DNA of 64,000 bases from Marixanthotalea marina (GTDB taxonomy: Bacteria > Bacteroidota > Bacteroidia > Flavobacteriales > Flavobacteriaceae). A model generated the notes under the pieces. It worked only from the letters and a program-made list of their open reading frames with translations, was not told where the DNA came from and made no database searches. Made by a program: the position numbers and the translations under genes. Within the stretch, counting starts at the first letter, position 1; each line of letters opens with the position of its first letter. The stretch covers positions 1-64,000 of the forward strand of contig JAHLEH010000011.1 of NCBI GenBank assembly GCA_018883545.1, in the 5' to 3' direction. Of this stretch, positions 8,641 to 17,997 are shown piece by piece.

Positions 8641-9858
8641 TTAACGTTGGTCGTCATCGCCCATTACATCATAGCCACGCCATTTATATTCTGTAGATAA
8701 AGAAGTCGCTGCTGGCCAAGCAATTTTATGTTGCTCACTACCTACCCATTTCATTCTATTTGCTTCTGTATCAAAACTTATCTGAACTTGATAATTGTAA
8801 TTTGTATCTTCAGCTTGTATTTGTTTAGATAAATCGTCAGAATAGCGTCTTAGTAATTTAGAACTAATATAACCTTCTTGTACGGTCATTGCTGGCACAT
8901 AGATAGAGTAGTACATTTTTTCAAAAGCTTCGGCATTTTCTTTTGGTACAACAAAATCCATTTGTAAAACCATTGCTTTAGGCTCTACCAAAGGTTTTTT
9001 AATGCCTAAGCCCATTTCTTTGGAAGTAGCTATGCCTATTACCAATAATTCAAGGTCTTCATTACCATTGTTCGTGAAAATGGTTTTTTCACCTAGTTTG
9101 GCATAGAAAGAATCATCGGCCACGATAGCTGTTTGGTCGCCATCAATAGAAGCAGTTCCTGAGCCATTAACTACAAAGTAAACCTCTTCATAGCCGAGTA
9201 ATTGTTTTTCTTCTGTGGATTTACCAGCAGGAATAATAACATGGTCTACGTGATCCCAATTTGTACTAAACACGTCTGGTCCAAAAATTCTGCGTGAAAG
9301 AACACCATCTCCTGAATACAAACGATTGTTAGCTCTGGCTTTTTCTTTTTCTAGTCTGCCAGAAGCAAAAACAGGAATAGGATCTAGTTTTGCACCTTCG
9401 CGCGTATCACCTAAATCAAAGTTATCACCTCTAGCTTTATGGGTACTTACTGCAAAATTCAACCAACGTAATTTTTCATTTGAAGCATTGTAAATACCAT
9501 GGGCATCTCCCATTTTACAAGGTACAATAGCTGGTGCTTTTATTTTTGACGTACGTCCGTTAATTGTAAATTCTGCTTCACCATTAAGGATTACATACAT
9601 TTCTTCGATGGTATGGTGAAAGTGGTGCCCAATACCTGATTTAGGATTTATAACCCCTGAATGTAAATACAAGAAGTTAGTAGATAAATCGTTTCGGCCA
9701 ATTAATTGGGTAAAACCCATACTGCCGGCACCTGCATGTACATCAGATATCTCTCTGTATTTAGAAGGATCGTTATGAGTAACACGGTCTTTTGCAGTTT
9801 GGGCAAAAACACTCATGGTTAAAGAGGTCGCAAAAAATAAGGCGAATAATTGTTTCAT
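8641..9858 (-). CDS. Exported double-cupin protein with C-terminal dimeric alpha/beta domain
   Basis: A 405-residue protein with signal peptide (cut near FAQ, residue 20). The first cupin (about 55-140) carries the metal-ligand motif GHHFHHTIEEMYVILNG. The second (about 210-295: HVIIPAGKSTEEKQL, YEEVYFVVNGSG) lacks most of the His ligands and may be structural. Residues about 300-400 (VLQMDFVVPKENAEAFEKMY ... NYQVQISFDTEANRMKWVGS) look like an added ferredoxin-like, ABM-type domain. Roles of exported cupins include sugar isomerisation and aromatic or uronate oxidation, and none can be chosen here. Start is supported by the CCAACTAAACTAAG leader just upstream. A terminator hairpin at 9895-9930 separates it from the PQQ dehydrogenase gene. 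Confidence 0.7.
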   Translation of the reverse strand: MKQLFALFFATSLTMSVFAQTAKDRVTHNDPSKYREISDVHAGAGSMGFTQLIGRNDLSTNFLYLHSGVINPKSGIGHHFHHTIEEMYVILNGEAEFTINGRTSKIKAPAIVPCKMGDAHGIYNASNEKLRWLNFAVSTHKARGDNFDLGDTREGAKLDPIPVFASGRLEKEKARANNRLYSGDGVLSRRIFGPDVFSTNWDHVDHVIIPAGKSTEEKQLLGYEEVYFVVNGSGTASIDGDQTAIVADDSFYAKLGEKTIFTNNGNEDLELLVIGIATSKEMGLGIKKPLVEPKAMVLQMDFVVPKENAEAFEKMYYSIYVPAMTVQEGYISSKLLRRYSDDLSKQIQAEDTNYNYQVQISFDTEANRMKWVGSEQHKIAWPAATSLSTEYKWRGYDVMGDDDQR

Positions 9859-9894
9859 AATTACTTAGTTTAGTTGGCTTAAAGTTCAAAAAAA

Positions 9895-9930
9895 TGTTTC
9901 CCATAAATTTAAAAAAAATTATGGGAAACA
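9895..9930 (-). terminator. Rho-independent terminator after the PQQ dehydrogenase gene
   Basis: TGTTTCCCATAA (9895-9906) and TTATGGGAAACA (9919-9930) form a perfect 12-bp stem with a 12-base A/T loop. On the minus strand the stem is followed by ATTTTTTTG, a T-tract. It would end the dehydrogenase transcript before the cupin gene, so the cupin and downstream genes need their own promoter or read-through. Confidence 0.75.
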
Positions 9931-9956
9931 AAATAGTTTAGTCTTATAGTTTGTTA

Positions 9957-12221
9957 TTACTTGTTATCTGGTAGTGCATATACTACATAGGCTTTAGGTA
10001 AAGCGCCAGGTTCTTTAGAGTGGTCAAAACTATCACGTGAAAAATTACCTGTAGCGTTTACAACTAAATATTGTTTGCCGTCTAAAGTGTACATGGCTGG
10101 TACGGCTACCGACTCATTACTTAGAGTGGTTTCCCATAGAACCTCCCCAGTTTCTTGGTCTAAAGCGTATAGTTTACCGCCTTTAGCAGTGGCAAACAAA
10201 ATACCTGTTGAGGTTACAACCATACTTTTACGTTGCACACCAATTACGGCACCTTTGGATTTATCTCCATTTACAAACTCGAAATCCTCACCAACAGGCT
10301 GTTTCCATTTTATCTCACCAGTATTCATATCATAAGCTACAATATACGACCATGGTGGCGACATTAAGCTTTCCCATTCAAGTCCGTAACCCGTAGTATA
10401 TCTGTTTTCTGGATGTTCAACGCCTTCAGGATAATCTAAAAGTGGTGCGACACGTTTTTCATCTTCTGGTATCTTAATACCACCAGAAGCAACTACTGGA
10501 CCCTCTGGCATTACTTCTTCATTACCACCGCGTCTATTAAAGTTAAAACTTCTTGGATTTCCACCCATAAAACGATAAAGGTTAGCAAGAGATGCTTCGT
10601 CTACATGCACAAAACCTGGCATTTGTCCGCGTCCGTTTAGTACTATTGTTTTAAATTCGTCATAGAAAATATGTTGTGACACATTCTTTAAAGTTGGGCC
10701 AACACCACCTTCCATATCTGGGCCGTGGCATGTTTTACATGTATTATCATATAATGTTTGTGCCTTTTTATGATCATCGGCAGAAAGGTCAATTTTAGGC
10801 GGCGCTACTTTACTCAATTGGTACACAGAAGGATGTTCTTGAGACATTACGAACATTAATCCTTTTTCAGGATTACTTGCTGTATTTCCGTAGTTGGCTC
10901 CACCTAATGGGCCAGGTAAAATAACTGTTTCATATTTATCTGAAGGCGGTGTGAATTGAGCTGTTTTAGCAGCATCCAATCTTTTGTACCACATTTGTTT
11001 GATACTGTCTGGTAAATAAGGGTTGATGTTTTCTTTTGTTACTTCATGTCTCATGAAGCTAGGCAACGTTGGTATTGGCTGTGTCGGCGATGTTACTTCA
11101 CCAGGCACGTCACTTGCTGGGAATGGTTTTTCCTCAATAGGGAAGATAGGTTCGCCTGTAACGCGATCGAATACAAACACATAGCCATGTTTTGTGGCCG
11201 CAGCTACAATATCTATTTCTTTTCCATCTTTGTTAATAGTCATTAATTGTGGAGCAGGCGATAAGTCGTAGTCCCACAAATCATGATGTACGGTTTGGTA
11301 ATGCCATAAGCGTTTACCGGTATTTACATCTACTGCCACTAAAGAATTGCCAAACAGACCATCTCCCACGCGATCACCGCCATAATAGTCATTTGTAGGC
11401 GAGCCTAATGGTAAATAAACAATACCTCTTTCTTCGTCGGCTGACATTTCACTCCAAACATTAACCCCTCCTACATATTTATAAGCATCTTTTGGCCACG
11501 TTTCATAACCAAATTCACCAGGGTGTGGAATGGTATGAAAAATCCACTCCATTTTACCTGTTACCACATTATAAGCTCTAACATGACCTGGAGCAGAAAA
11601 GTAGTTTTCACCTGGAGCAGATCCCATAATGATTTTGTCCTGAACAATAACACCTGGCATCATTGCCTGAACCCTTCTTATGGAACTTGGTTCTCTATCT
11701 AACCCTTCCCTTAAATCAACATAGCCATTGTTGCCGAAAGTTGTGATGGATTTTCCTGTTAAGGCATCTATTTCTTGTATTGAGTTATTGATTGTGAAAA
11801 CCAGTCTTTTATCTTTTTTGTCTTCACTTTCCCAATAGTTAATTCCTTTTCTAGTTAAACCTCTTAAATTGGCATGTATCCAAATCTCTTCACCATTTTT
11901 TGCATTGATAGCAATAAGCGAATTGTTTTTTGCAAACACATACATAATGGTATCTACTACTATAGGGCTAAAATTGTTGAAGCCTCCATCGGCTTCATAA
12001 TACCAAGCAACGTCCATTTGATTAACATTATCCTTGGTTATTTCGGTAGCATCTACATATTTAGATTGGTCTGGGCCACCAGCATAATGCGACCATGTAG
12101 TGTGCGTATTTGCTTTTGGTGTTTCTTTATTACAGCTAACAAAAGCAAATACAGATAATAATGAAACAAATGCGAGGGTGGATTTAGTTGGTTTTTTTTT
12201 GGCGTACATATAAAGTAACAT
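9957..12221 (-). CDS. PQQ-dependent dehydrogenase with embedded cytochrome c domain, lipoprotein
   Basis: A 754-residue quinoprotein. An N-terminal lipobox (FAFVSC, Cys about 30) suggests a lipid anchor. An eight-bladed PQQ propeller is indicated by repeated W-containing strands (GEEIWIH, GKMEWIFHT, GKRLWHYQT, GEIKWKQP, GEVLWETT). HHDLWDYDLSPAPQL (about 312-326) is the active-site region of glucose/alcohol quinoproteins. A class I cytochrome c domain is inserted near residues 483-560, with haem motif CKTCH at 495-499 and a candidate distal Met in GQMPGF. The enzyme would oxidise a sugar or alcohol outside the cytoplasm and pass electrons through the haem to the respiratory chain. A second ATG 12 bases inside (12209) gives a shorter, equally good signal. 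A GGTTTAGTTTAATT motif lies about 65-80 bases upstream. Confidence 0.85.
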   Translation of the reverse strand: MLLYMYAKKKPTKSTLAFVSLLSVFAFVSCNKETPKANTHTTWSHYAGGPDQSKYVDATEITKDNVNQMDVAWYYEADGGFNNFSPIVVDTIMYVFAKNNSLIAINAKNGEEIWIHANLRGLTRKGINYWESEDKKDKRLVFTINNSIQEIDALTGKSITTFGNNGYVDLREGLDREPSSIRRVQAMMPGVIVQDKIIMGSAPGENYFSAPGHVRAYNVVTGKMEWIFHTIPHPGEFGYETWPKDAYKYVGGVNVWSEMSADEERGIVYLPLGSPTNDYYGGDRVGDGLFGNSLVAVDVNTGKRLWHYQTVHHDLWDYDLSPAPQLMTINKDGKEIDIVAAATKHGYVFVFDRVTGEPIFPIEEKPFPASDVPGEVTSPTQPIPTLPSFMRHEVTKENINPYLPDSIKQMWYKRLDAAKTAQFTPPSDKYETVILPGPLGGANYGNTASNPEKGLMFVMSQEHPSVYQLSKVAPPKIDLSADDHKKAQTLYDNTCKTCHGPDMEGGVGPTLKNVSQHIFYDEFKTIVLNGRGQMPGFVHVDEASLANLYRFMGGNPRSFNFNRRGGNEEVMPEGPVVASGGIKIPEDEKRVAPLLDYPEGVEHPENRYTTGYGLEWESLMSPPWSYIVAYDMNTGEIKWKQPVGEDFEFVNGDKSKGAVIGVQRKSMVVTSTGILFATAKGGKLYALDQETGEVLWETTLSNESVAVPAMYTLDGKQYLVVNATGNFSRDSFDHSKEPGALPKAYVVYALPDNK

Positions 12222-12646
12222 TAAAATGGTGGTGAATTTTTAGAAATTTAAAAGTTTAATAATTTGTAATTAGACCTTATTAAAGCGGTTTAGTTTAATT
12301 GCTTTAGTTCTTAGGTTGAAAAAACACAACCAATAAACTGTTAAATAAACTAGGGTTCGAATATAGAAAACTTGAACATTATATAGATTCATCCGTTTTA
12401 TAAAAAAGTGTTAAAGTTTTGTGAATACTGTATTGTAGAGGGATTAATTCATTACAAAATTGATTTGATTTATTCTTTAATGTAAAATAACTTACAAAAG
12501 AATGTGTTATAATTTATTTGGTATTCATTAAAAAATTCACATTAAACCAATAAATTTACACCTTTGTAAAACGAACCAAAATTCCATAATTAATATGTTT
12601 AAATATTTTTTATTGGGATTGATTTTAAAAATAAAATATTATAGAA
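12222..12646. other. AT-rich divergent intergenic region between PQQ dehydrogenase and uxuB-like gene
   Basis: 425 bases with no convincing gene. It must hold the promoters of both divergent units. CACCTTTG at 12561-12568 is one base from the TAnnTTTG -7 element and could serve the plus-strand genes. The CTAAACTAAA-type motif (12287-12300, minus reading AATTAAACTAAACC) is on the other side. No clear operator palindrome was found. Confidence 0.4.
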
Positions 12647-13459
12647 ATGAATTTATTTAGTGTTGAAGACAAAGTTGTATTGGTAACTGGCGGAGGCGGC
12701 GTGCTTGGAGGCAGTATGGCCGAATATTTATTGGGCAATGGAGCCATTGTTATTATTTTACATTACAAAAAAAATACAGTAGACGAAACGGTAAAACGCA
12801 TGGCGTCCATTAGTGATAAGGTTGATGGTTTTGTGTGTAATGTGGTCGATGAAAAAAGTCTTCAAGAGGTGTCGGATGCCATTATGGAAAAATATGGAAG
12901 AATAGATGTGTTGATTAATGCAGCAGGCGGCAATATGCCAGGCGCAACTATTGGTCCAGACCAATCCTTTTTTGATATCAATATGGACGATTTCAGAAAG
13001 GTGGTTGATCTAAATTTATTTGGAAGCATCATTCCATCCATTGTTTTTGGTAAGGAAATGGTAAAAAGCAAACAAGGCGTTATCATTAATATATCTTCAA
13101 TGGCTTCGGAAAGAGCCATTACCAGAGTGGCTGGATATTCGGCTTCCAAAGCAGCTATAGACAATTACACCAAATGGTTGTCTGTTGAATTGGCTTTAAA
13201 ATATGGTGACGGATTGCGTGTTAACGCCATTGCGCCAGGATTTTTTATAGGAAACCAAAACAGAGCGCTATTGCTTAACGAAGATGGTAGTTATACAGAT
13301 AGAGGTAATACTATTATTGCCAACACGCCCATGAGACGTTTTGGCGATGCCGACGAATTGCATGGTGCTTTGCATTATTTGTGTTCGGATGCTTCAAAAT
13401 TTGTTACAGGCATTACCATTCCTGTTGATGGTGGATTTAGTGCCTTTAGTGGTGTTTAA
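12647..13459 (+). CDS. uxuB: SDR-family D-mannonate oxidoreductase (fructuronate reductase), UxuB-type
   Basis: A 270-residue classical short-chain dehydrogenase. It has the glycine-rich cofactor motif VTGGGGVLGGSMAEYL (about 14-29), NAAGG (about 90), ISSMAS (catalytic Ser) and YSASKAAI (Tyr/Lys pair near 164-168), and ends with the SDR C-terminus TGITIPVDGGFSAFSGV. The next gene encodes mannonate dehydratase 17 bases downstream. The pairing points to D-fructuronate to D-mannonate reduction, as in the SDR-type UxuB of Bacteroidota and Firmicutes rather than the long-chain E. coli enzyme. The symbol rests on context: sequence alone says SDR. It is cytoplasmic, with no signal peptide. Confidence 0.75.
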   Translation: MNLFSVEDKVVLVTGGGGVLGGSMAEYLLGNGAIVIILHYKKNTVDETVKRMASISDKVDGFVCNVVDEKSLQEVSDAIMEKYGRIDVLINAAGGNMPGATIGPDQSFFDINMDDFRKVVDLNLFGSIIPSIVFGKEMVKSKQGVIINISSMASERAITRVAGYSASKAAIDNYTKWLSVELALKYGDGLRVNAIAPGFFIGNQNRALLLNEDGSYTDRGNTIIANTPMRRFGDADELHGALHYLCSDASKFVTGITIPVDGGFSAFSGV

Positions 13460-13476
13460 TATTTTATTTTAAGAAG

Positions 13477-14634
13477 ATGCAAGAAACATTTAGATGGTTT
13501 GGAGTAAACGACTCTGTAAAATTATCATATATAAAACAGGCCGGTGCCACAGGTGTTGTAACGGCTTTGCACCATGTTGCCAATGGCGAGATTTGGGAAG
13601 TTGAAGAAATACAAAAAGTAAAAAATCTTATTGAATCGCACGGTTTAGAATGGTCGTTCATCGAAAGTATTCCCATTCATGAAAACATTAAATTACGTCG
13701 GGGCGATTATCTGCAACGCATAAAAAACTACAAGCAAAGCTTAAGAAATGTGGCTGCTTGTGGTATAAAGAACGTGTGCTATAATTTCATGCCGGTGTTA
13801 GACTGGACCCGTACCGAATTGTTCTGGAAATTACCAGATGGCAGTACGGCATTGCGTTTTGATAAAGTAGATATGGCTGTTTTTGAAAGCTTTATTATGA
13901 AGCGCGAAGGTGTTGAAGCCTCATATACTCCTGAAGTTTTGGAAAAGGCCAAATCGCGTTATTCAAAAATGTCCCAAGAAGAAAAGCAACATTTAGAGGA
14001 CAATGTTTTAAAAGGTTTACCCGGTACGGTAGACGATTTAACTATTCCGGTTTTTAAGGAAATGATTGCGCAATATGACAACCTATCGCATGCCGATTTA
14101 AAAGCGAACTTGTCTTATTTCTTGAATGAGGTCATTCCTGTTTGTGAGGAACAAGGTATAGTTATGGCCATTCATCCAGACGACCCACCAATCGATATTA
14201 TGGGGTTACCTCGAATTATTAAGTCTGAAAAAGATTTGGAAGATTTGGTAGGATTTGTTGATAGTCCCGCTAATGGTATTACATTCTGTACAGGTTCATT
14301 AGGGGCAAATCCAGACAACGATTTACCAAAAATGATTCGAAAGTTTGCCGATAGAATTCACTTTTTGCACCTAAGAAATGTTAGGAGAGAAGCCGATGGC
14401 AGTTTTTTTGAAGATAACCATTTGGATGGTTCTACCGACATGTACGAAGTGGTAAAAGCTGTTTTGGAAATTGAGAAACAAAGAGGTGTGCAGTTACCAA
14501 TGCGTCCAGACCATGGCCACCAAATGTTACACGATTTGGAGCCTAATAGTGCTTACCCTGGCTACACGTCTATTGGGCGTTTGCGAGGCTTGGCAGAGTT
14601 AAGAGGTTTGGCATTGGGCATTTCAAGGAATTAA
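13477..14634 (+). CDS. uxuA: Mannonate dehydratase
   Basis: A 385-residue protein recognised as UxuA. It converts D-mannonate to 2-keto-3-deoxy-D-gluconate with a divalent metal, the step after UxuB in glucuronate breakdown. It has the TIM-barrel family blocks RWFGVNDSVKLSYIKQAGA (about 5-23), VCYNFMPVLDWTRTE (about 101-115), MAIHPDDPP (about 230-238), FCTGSLGA and FLHLRNVRR, and closes with RPDHGHQM. The His and Cys residues in these blocks are the family's metal ligands. Length is normal. It forms an operon with the upstream SDR gene. KDG kinase and aldolase genes are not in the window. Confidence 0.93.
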   Translation: MQETFRWFGVNDSVKLSYIKQAGATGVVTALHHVANGEIWEVEEIQKVKNLIESHGLEWSFIESIPIHENIKLRRGDYLQRIKNYKQSLRNVAACGIKNVCYNFMPVLDWTRTELFWKLPDGSTALRFDKVDMAVFESFIMKREGVEASYTPEVLEKAKSRYSKMSQEEKQHLEDNVLKGLPGTVDDLTIPVFKEMIAQYDNLSHADLKANLSYFLNEVIPVCEEQGIVMAIHPDDPPIDIMGLPRIIKSEKDLEDLVGFVDSPANGITFCTGSLGANPDNDLPKMIRKFADRIHFLHLRNVRREADGSFFEDNHLDGSTDMYEVVKAVLEIEKQRGVQLPMRPDHGHQMLHDLEPNSAYPGYTSIGRLRGLAELRGLALGISRN

Positions 14635-14843
14635 AGAAATAGTTGTAAACCAATTAAATTTTAGGTGAGAATTTAATCTTAACCCTAATCGTTATTTAAT
14701 TAAAAGTGTTATTAATAAATTTTAATACTTTGGTATATTGTTAATCAAATTGTAATTGTTTTTGCAATTGCATCATAATCATTATATTCACCGTGCGCCA
14801 TACCAAATTGTACTAAACATTTTTAAGAACTTAATAAGCAAAC

Positions 14844-17800
14844 ATGAAGTGCCTTTTTGTTTTTAGCAAAGGTAATTTTGAAATTTTACTACAATCTTTA
14901 CCTGAATCTAATAGCGTAACCTACTTTTTTTTCAGTGAAGCTAAATTATTTTCCGAAGCTTTAAAAAAGAAAAAGCCAGATGCCTTATTGTTTGATTGTA
15001 TTGAACTTGATGATGAAATTTTAAACAGTATTAAGGTTTTAAATCATAAGGTTCCTCTTATTCTGTATGGGAATGAGGGTAACTTCCCTAAAACAATAGG
15101 TTTTCAGACATACCTACTTCCTTATAAATTCACAGAGGCTCAATTCTTAAAGCTATTGGTAGAAATAGGTTTAGTTGGTCACGTTAAAGATTCTGCCACG
15201 GCAAAAAAAGAAAATCTATTTGAAAGTCAGTTGTTTTTAGATCTTTTAATGGATAATGTCCCAGATACCATATACTTTAAAGATAGGGAGTCGCGGTTTG
15301 TTAAAATAAATCATGCTCAAGCTGTTACTTTAGGTGTGGATGCTCCAGAAGATGCTATAGGAAAGCGCGATGAGGATTTTTTTGATAAAGAACAGAGTAC
15401 GCAAGCTTTTGAAGATGAACAATCTTTAATGGCAAACGGCACACCTTTGGTGAATAAATTAGAGTATTTAGTTACACCAAAAGGGGGTAAATATGTAAGA
15501 GCCACTAAAGTTCCTCTCCAAGATGATAATGGTGTTTGCATTGGTATGGTAGGTATTTCTAGGGATGTTTCAAAAGAATACGAATTAGAGCGTAATCTTC
15601 GGAAAGAAAAAAGGTTTATGGATTTGTTGATGGACAACCTGCCGGACAGAATCTATTTCAAAGATAGGAAGTCTCAGTTTATTAGATGTAATATGGCTTT
15701 GGCCAATATGTTTGGACTTGATTCACCTGAAGAAATGTATGGAAAAACAGATATGGATTTCTTCGATTCCATTCATGCAAAAGAAGCTTTCGAAGACGAA
15801 CAGCGAATAATGAAAGCGGGAGACTCTATTTTTGATAAACTGGAAAGCTACACTAAAAATGATGAAAAAATATGGGAACTCACTACAAAAATCCCATTTG
15901 TAAACAGTAAGGACGAGGTTATTGGTATTGTGGGCATTTCACATGATTTTACCAAGCAAAAAGTATTAGAAGATAAGTTAGCGAAAGAAAAAGAAATCCT
16001 TCAAATGTTAATGGACAATGTGCCAGATTACATTTATTTTAAAGACATTAACTCTAAATACATACGGGTCAACAGAGCAATTGCCACATTTTTTAAAACG
16101 AGTGTGGAAGATATGATAGGAACATCTGATTCTGACTACCTGAATAAAGAAACAGCCAATAAAATACATAAACAAGATTTGGCTATACTCCAAGAAGGGA
16201 AAGAATTAGTAAACAGAATTGAATCAATACAAGATTTAGAAGGTAATACCATTTGGCTTTCCACAACAAAAGTACCGGTAATGGATGAAAATTCCAAAAT
16301 TGTTGGGCTCGTTGGAATTTCAAGAGATGTAACCTTGCAAGAACAAACCAAAAGGCGCTATGCAGCTGCTAAGATAAAAGCGGAAGAGGCAAATAAGGCA
16401 AAGTCTTTGTTCCTAGCCAATATGTCACACGAAATCAGAACCCCAATGAACGGCATTATAGGCATGGCTGATATTTTGAGCAAAACAAGTCTAGACTCGA
16501 CACAAAAGGATTATTTAGATATCATCATGAAATCTGGCCAGACATTGTTGGCTCTTATCAATAATATCTTAGATTTTTCAAAAATTGAATCCGGTAAAAT
16601 GGATCTGGAAACAGTGCCCATAAGTATTAGAAGTGTTGTAGAAGAAGTTGCCGATTTACATGCCGTTCAAGCCTCAGCAAAATCAATAGACCTTTTAACT
16701 TATGTAGATCCTGATGTGCCGGAATTTGTAGGAGGCGATTATGTTAGGTTAAAACAAATTATTACCAATTTGGTAAACAATGCCATTAAATTTACACCAA
16801 AAGGAGACGTGGTTATTCATATTGATTATTTGGGAGAGGTGAGTGGTGGACACGATATTCAATTTAAAGTAAAAGACTCTGGTATAGGAATTACAAAGGA
16901 AGACCAGAATAAGCTGTTCAAATCATTTTCCCAAGTCGATTCCTCAACTACTCGTAAGTATGGCGGTACCGGATTGGGCTTGGCCATATCTAAACGTCTG
17001 GTAACTTTAATGGGCGGTAAACTGGAAATTGAAAGTTTGCCAGGCATTGGTTCTACGTTCTTTTTTAAGAGTACGTTTACAAAATCGAAAGAGATTGAAA
17101 ACAGAAGCATTTATTTGAGCAAAGAAAAGCTTAAAGACAAACACATAGTAATTGTAGATGATAATGAAACCAATAGACTCATTTTTAGAAATTACTTGAA
17201 GACTTGGCAAGTAAAAGTTTCTGAATTCAATAATGGCATGGATGCTTTATCTTTTTTTAAAGAACAGGCAGTTTCAAAAAAACACATAGACTTGGTATTA
17301 TTAGATTACCATATGCCCAGTATGAATGGAAAAGAATTGGCAAAGAATATTAAGTCTACACCAGAAACCAAACACTTAAAACTGGTTTTGTTGTCTTCTA
17401 TAACCGATGCATTGTCTTCTAAAGAGTTAACAAATATTGGTTTTGAAACAGGGCTTAATAAGCCTATTAAAATGAATCAATTATTGAACGTTATTTTAGG
17501 GGTTTTAGGTATGCCGTTAGAGAAAAAAGAAGAAACGGTAGAAGAAACTGAAAGCTTTAAAAAAGAATTTGTTAACAAACGATTTCTTATTGTAGAGGAT
17601 AACTTAGTAAATGTTAAAGTGGCACATATCGCCATTAAGGAATTATCTTCTCATGTAGAATTTGCTTATAACGGTCAAGAAGCCGTCGATTTATTTAAAA
17701 AGCAAGCATTCGATTTCATATTAATGGATATACGTATGCCTGTTATGGATGGTATTGAAGCTACCGTTAAAATTAGAAAACTTGAGTCAGAATCAAATAC

Positions 17801-17945
17801 AGAAAATCCTGTGAAAATAATAGCTACAACAGCAAATACGTTTCAGGAGGATGTAGAAAGTTGTATTGATAATGGTATGGATGCTTTTTTAGAGAAGCCG
17901 TTTAAAAGAAAAGAATTAGTAAATATTTTGCATCGCTTGTTATAA
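14844..17945 (+). CDS. Hybrid sensor histidine kinase: degenerate receiver, 3 PAS, HisKA, HATPase, 2 receivers
   Basis: A 1033-residue soluble-looking kinase with no signal or membrane helix. Residues 1-115 resemble a receiver fold but lack a clear acidic pocket. Three consecutive PAS domains (about 130-245, 255-370, 380-500) each begin with a variant of MDNVPDTIYFKDRESRF and end in VGISRDV-like strands, so they arose by repeat duplication. The phospho-acceptor His529 lies in NMSHEIRTPMNG; the ATPase domain (about 640-760) shows NAIKFT, DSGIGI and GGTGLGLAIS. Two true receivers follow with phospho-acceptors Asp821 (LLDYHMP) and Asp962 (LMDIRMP). No Hpt domain or DNA-binding domain is attached, so output partners lie elsewhere. 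It stands alone, with 209 bases upstream and 52 downstream. The signal sensed is unknown. Confidence 0.92.
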   Translation: MKCLFVFSKGNFEILLQSLPESNSVTYFFFSEAKLFSEALKKKKPDALLFDCIELDDEILNSIKVLNHKVPLILYGNEGNFPKTIGFQTYLLPYKFTEAQFLKLLVEIGLVGHVKDSATAKKENLFESQLFLDLLMDNVPDTIYFKDRESRFVKINHAQAVTLGVDAPEDAIGKRDEDFFDKEQSTQAFEDEQSLMANGTPLVNKLEYLVTPKGGKYVRATKVPLQDDNGVCIGMVGISRDVSKEYELERNLRKEKRFMDLLMDNLPDRIYFKDRKSQFIRCNMALANMFGLDSPEEMYGKTDMDFFDSIHAKEAFEDEQRIMKAGDSIFDKLESYTKNDEKIWELTTKIPFVNSKDEVIGIVGISHDFTKQKVLEDKLAKEKEILQMLMDNVPDYIYFKDINSKYIRVNRAIATFFKTSVEDMIGTSDSDYLNKETANKIHKQDLAILQEGKELVNRIESIQDLEGNTIWLSTTKVPVMDENSKIVGLVGISRDVTLQEQTKRRYAAAKIKAEEANKAKSLFLANMSHEIRTPMNGIIGMADILSKTSLDSTQKDYLDIIMKSGQTLLALINNILDFSKIESGKMDLETVPISIRSVVEEVADLHAVQASAKSIDLLTYVDPDVPEFVGGDYVRLKQIITNLVNNAIKFTPKGDVVIHIDYLGEVSGGHDIQFKVKDSGIGITKEDQNKLFKSFSQVDSSTTRKYGGTGLGLAISKRLVTLMGGKLEIESLPGIGSTFFFKSTFTKSKEIENRSIYLSKEKLKDKHIVIVDDNETNRLIFRNYLKTWQVKVSEFNNGMDALSFFKEQAVSKKHIDLVLLDYHMPSMNGKELAKNIKSTPETKHLKLVLLSSITDALSSKELTNIGFETGLNKPIKMNQLLNVILGVLGMPLEKKEETVEETESFKKEFVNKRFLIVEDNLVNVKVAHIAIKELSSHVEFAYNGQEAVDLFKKQAFDFILMDIRMPVMDGIEATVKIRKLESESNTENPVKIIATTANTFQEDVESCIDNGMDAFLEKPFKRKELVNILHRLL

Positions 17946-17997
17946 ATTAACAAAAAGTATGGTAAATTTACGACGTTTTTAAAATGTCAATCTATAA

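Noticed and set aside
14635..14843. Promoter for the hybrid kinase (TACTTTGG near 14726)
   Set aside because: Only one base separates TA from TTTG, so it misses the TAnnTTTG spacing; no better element was found.
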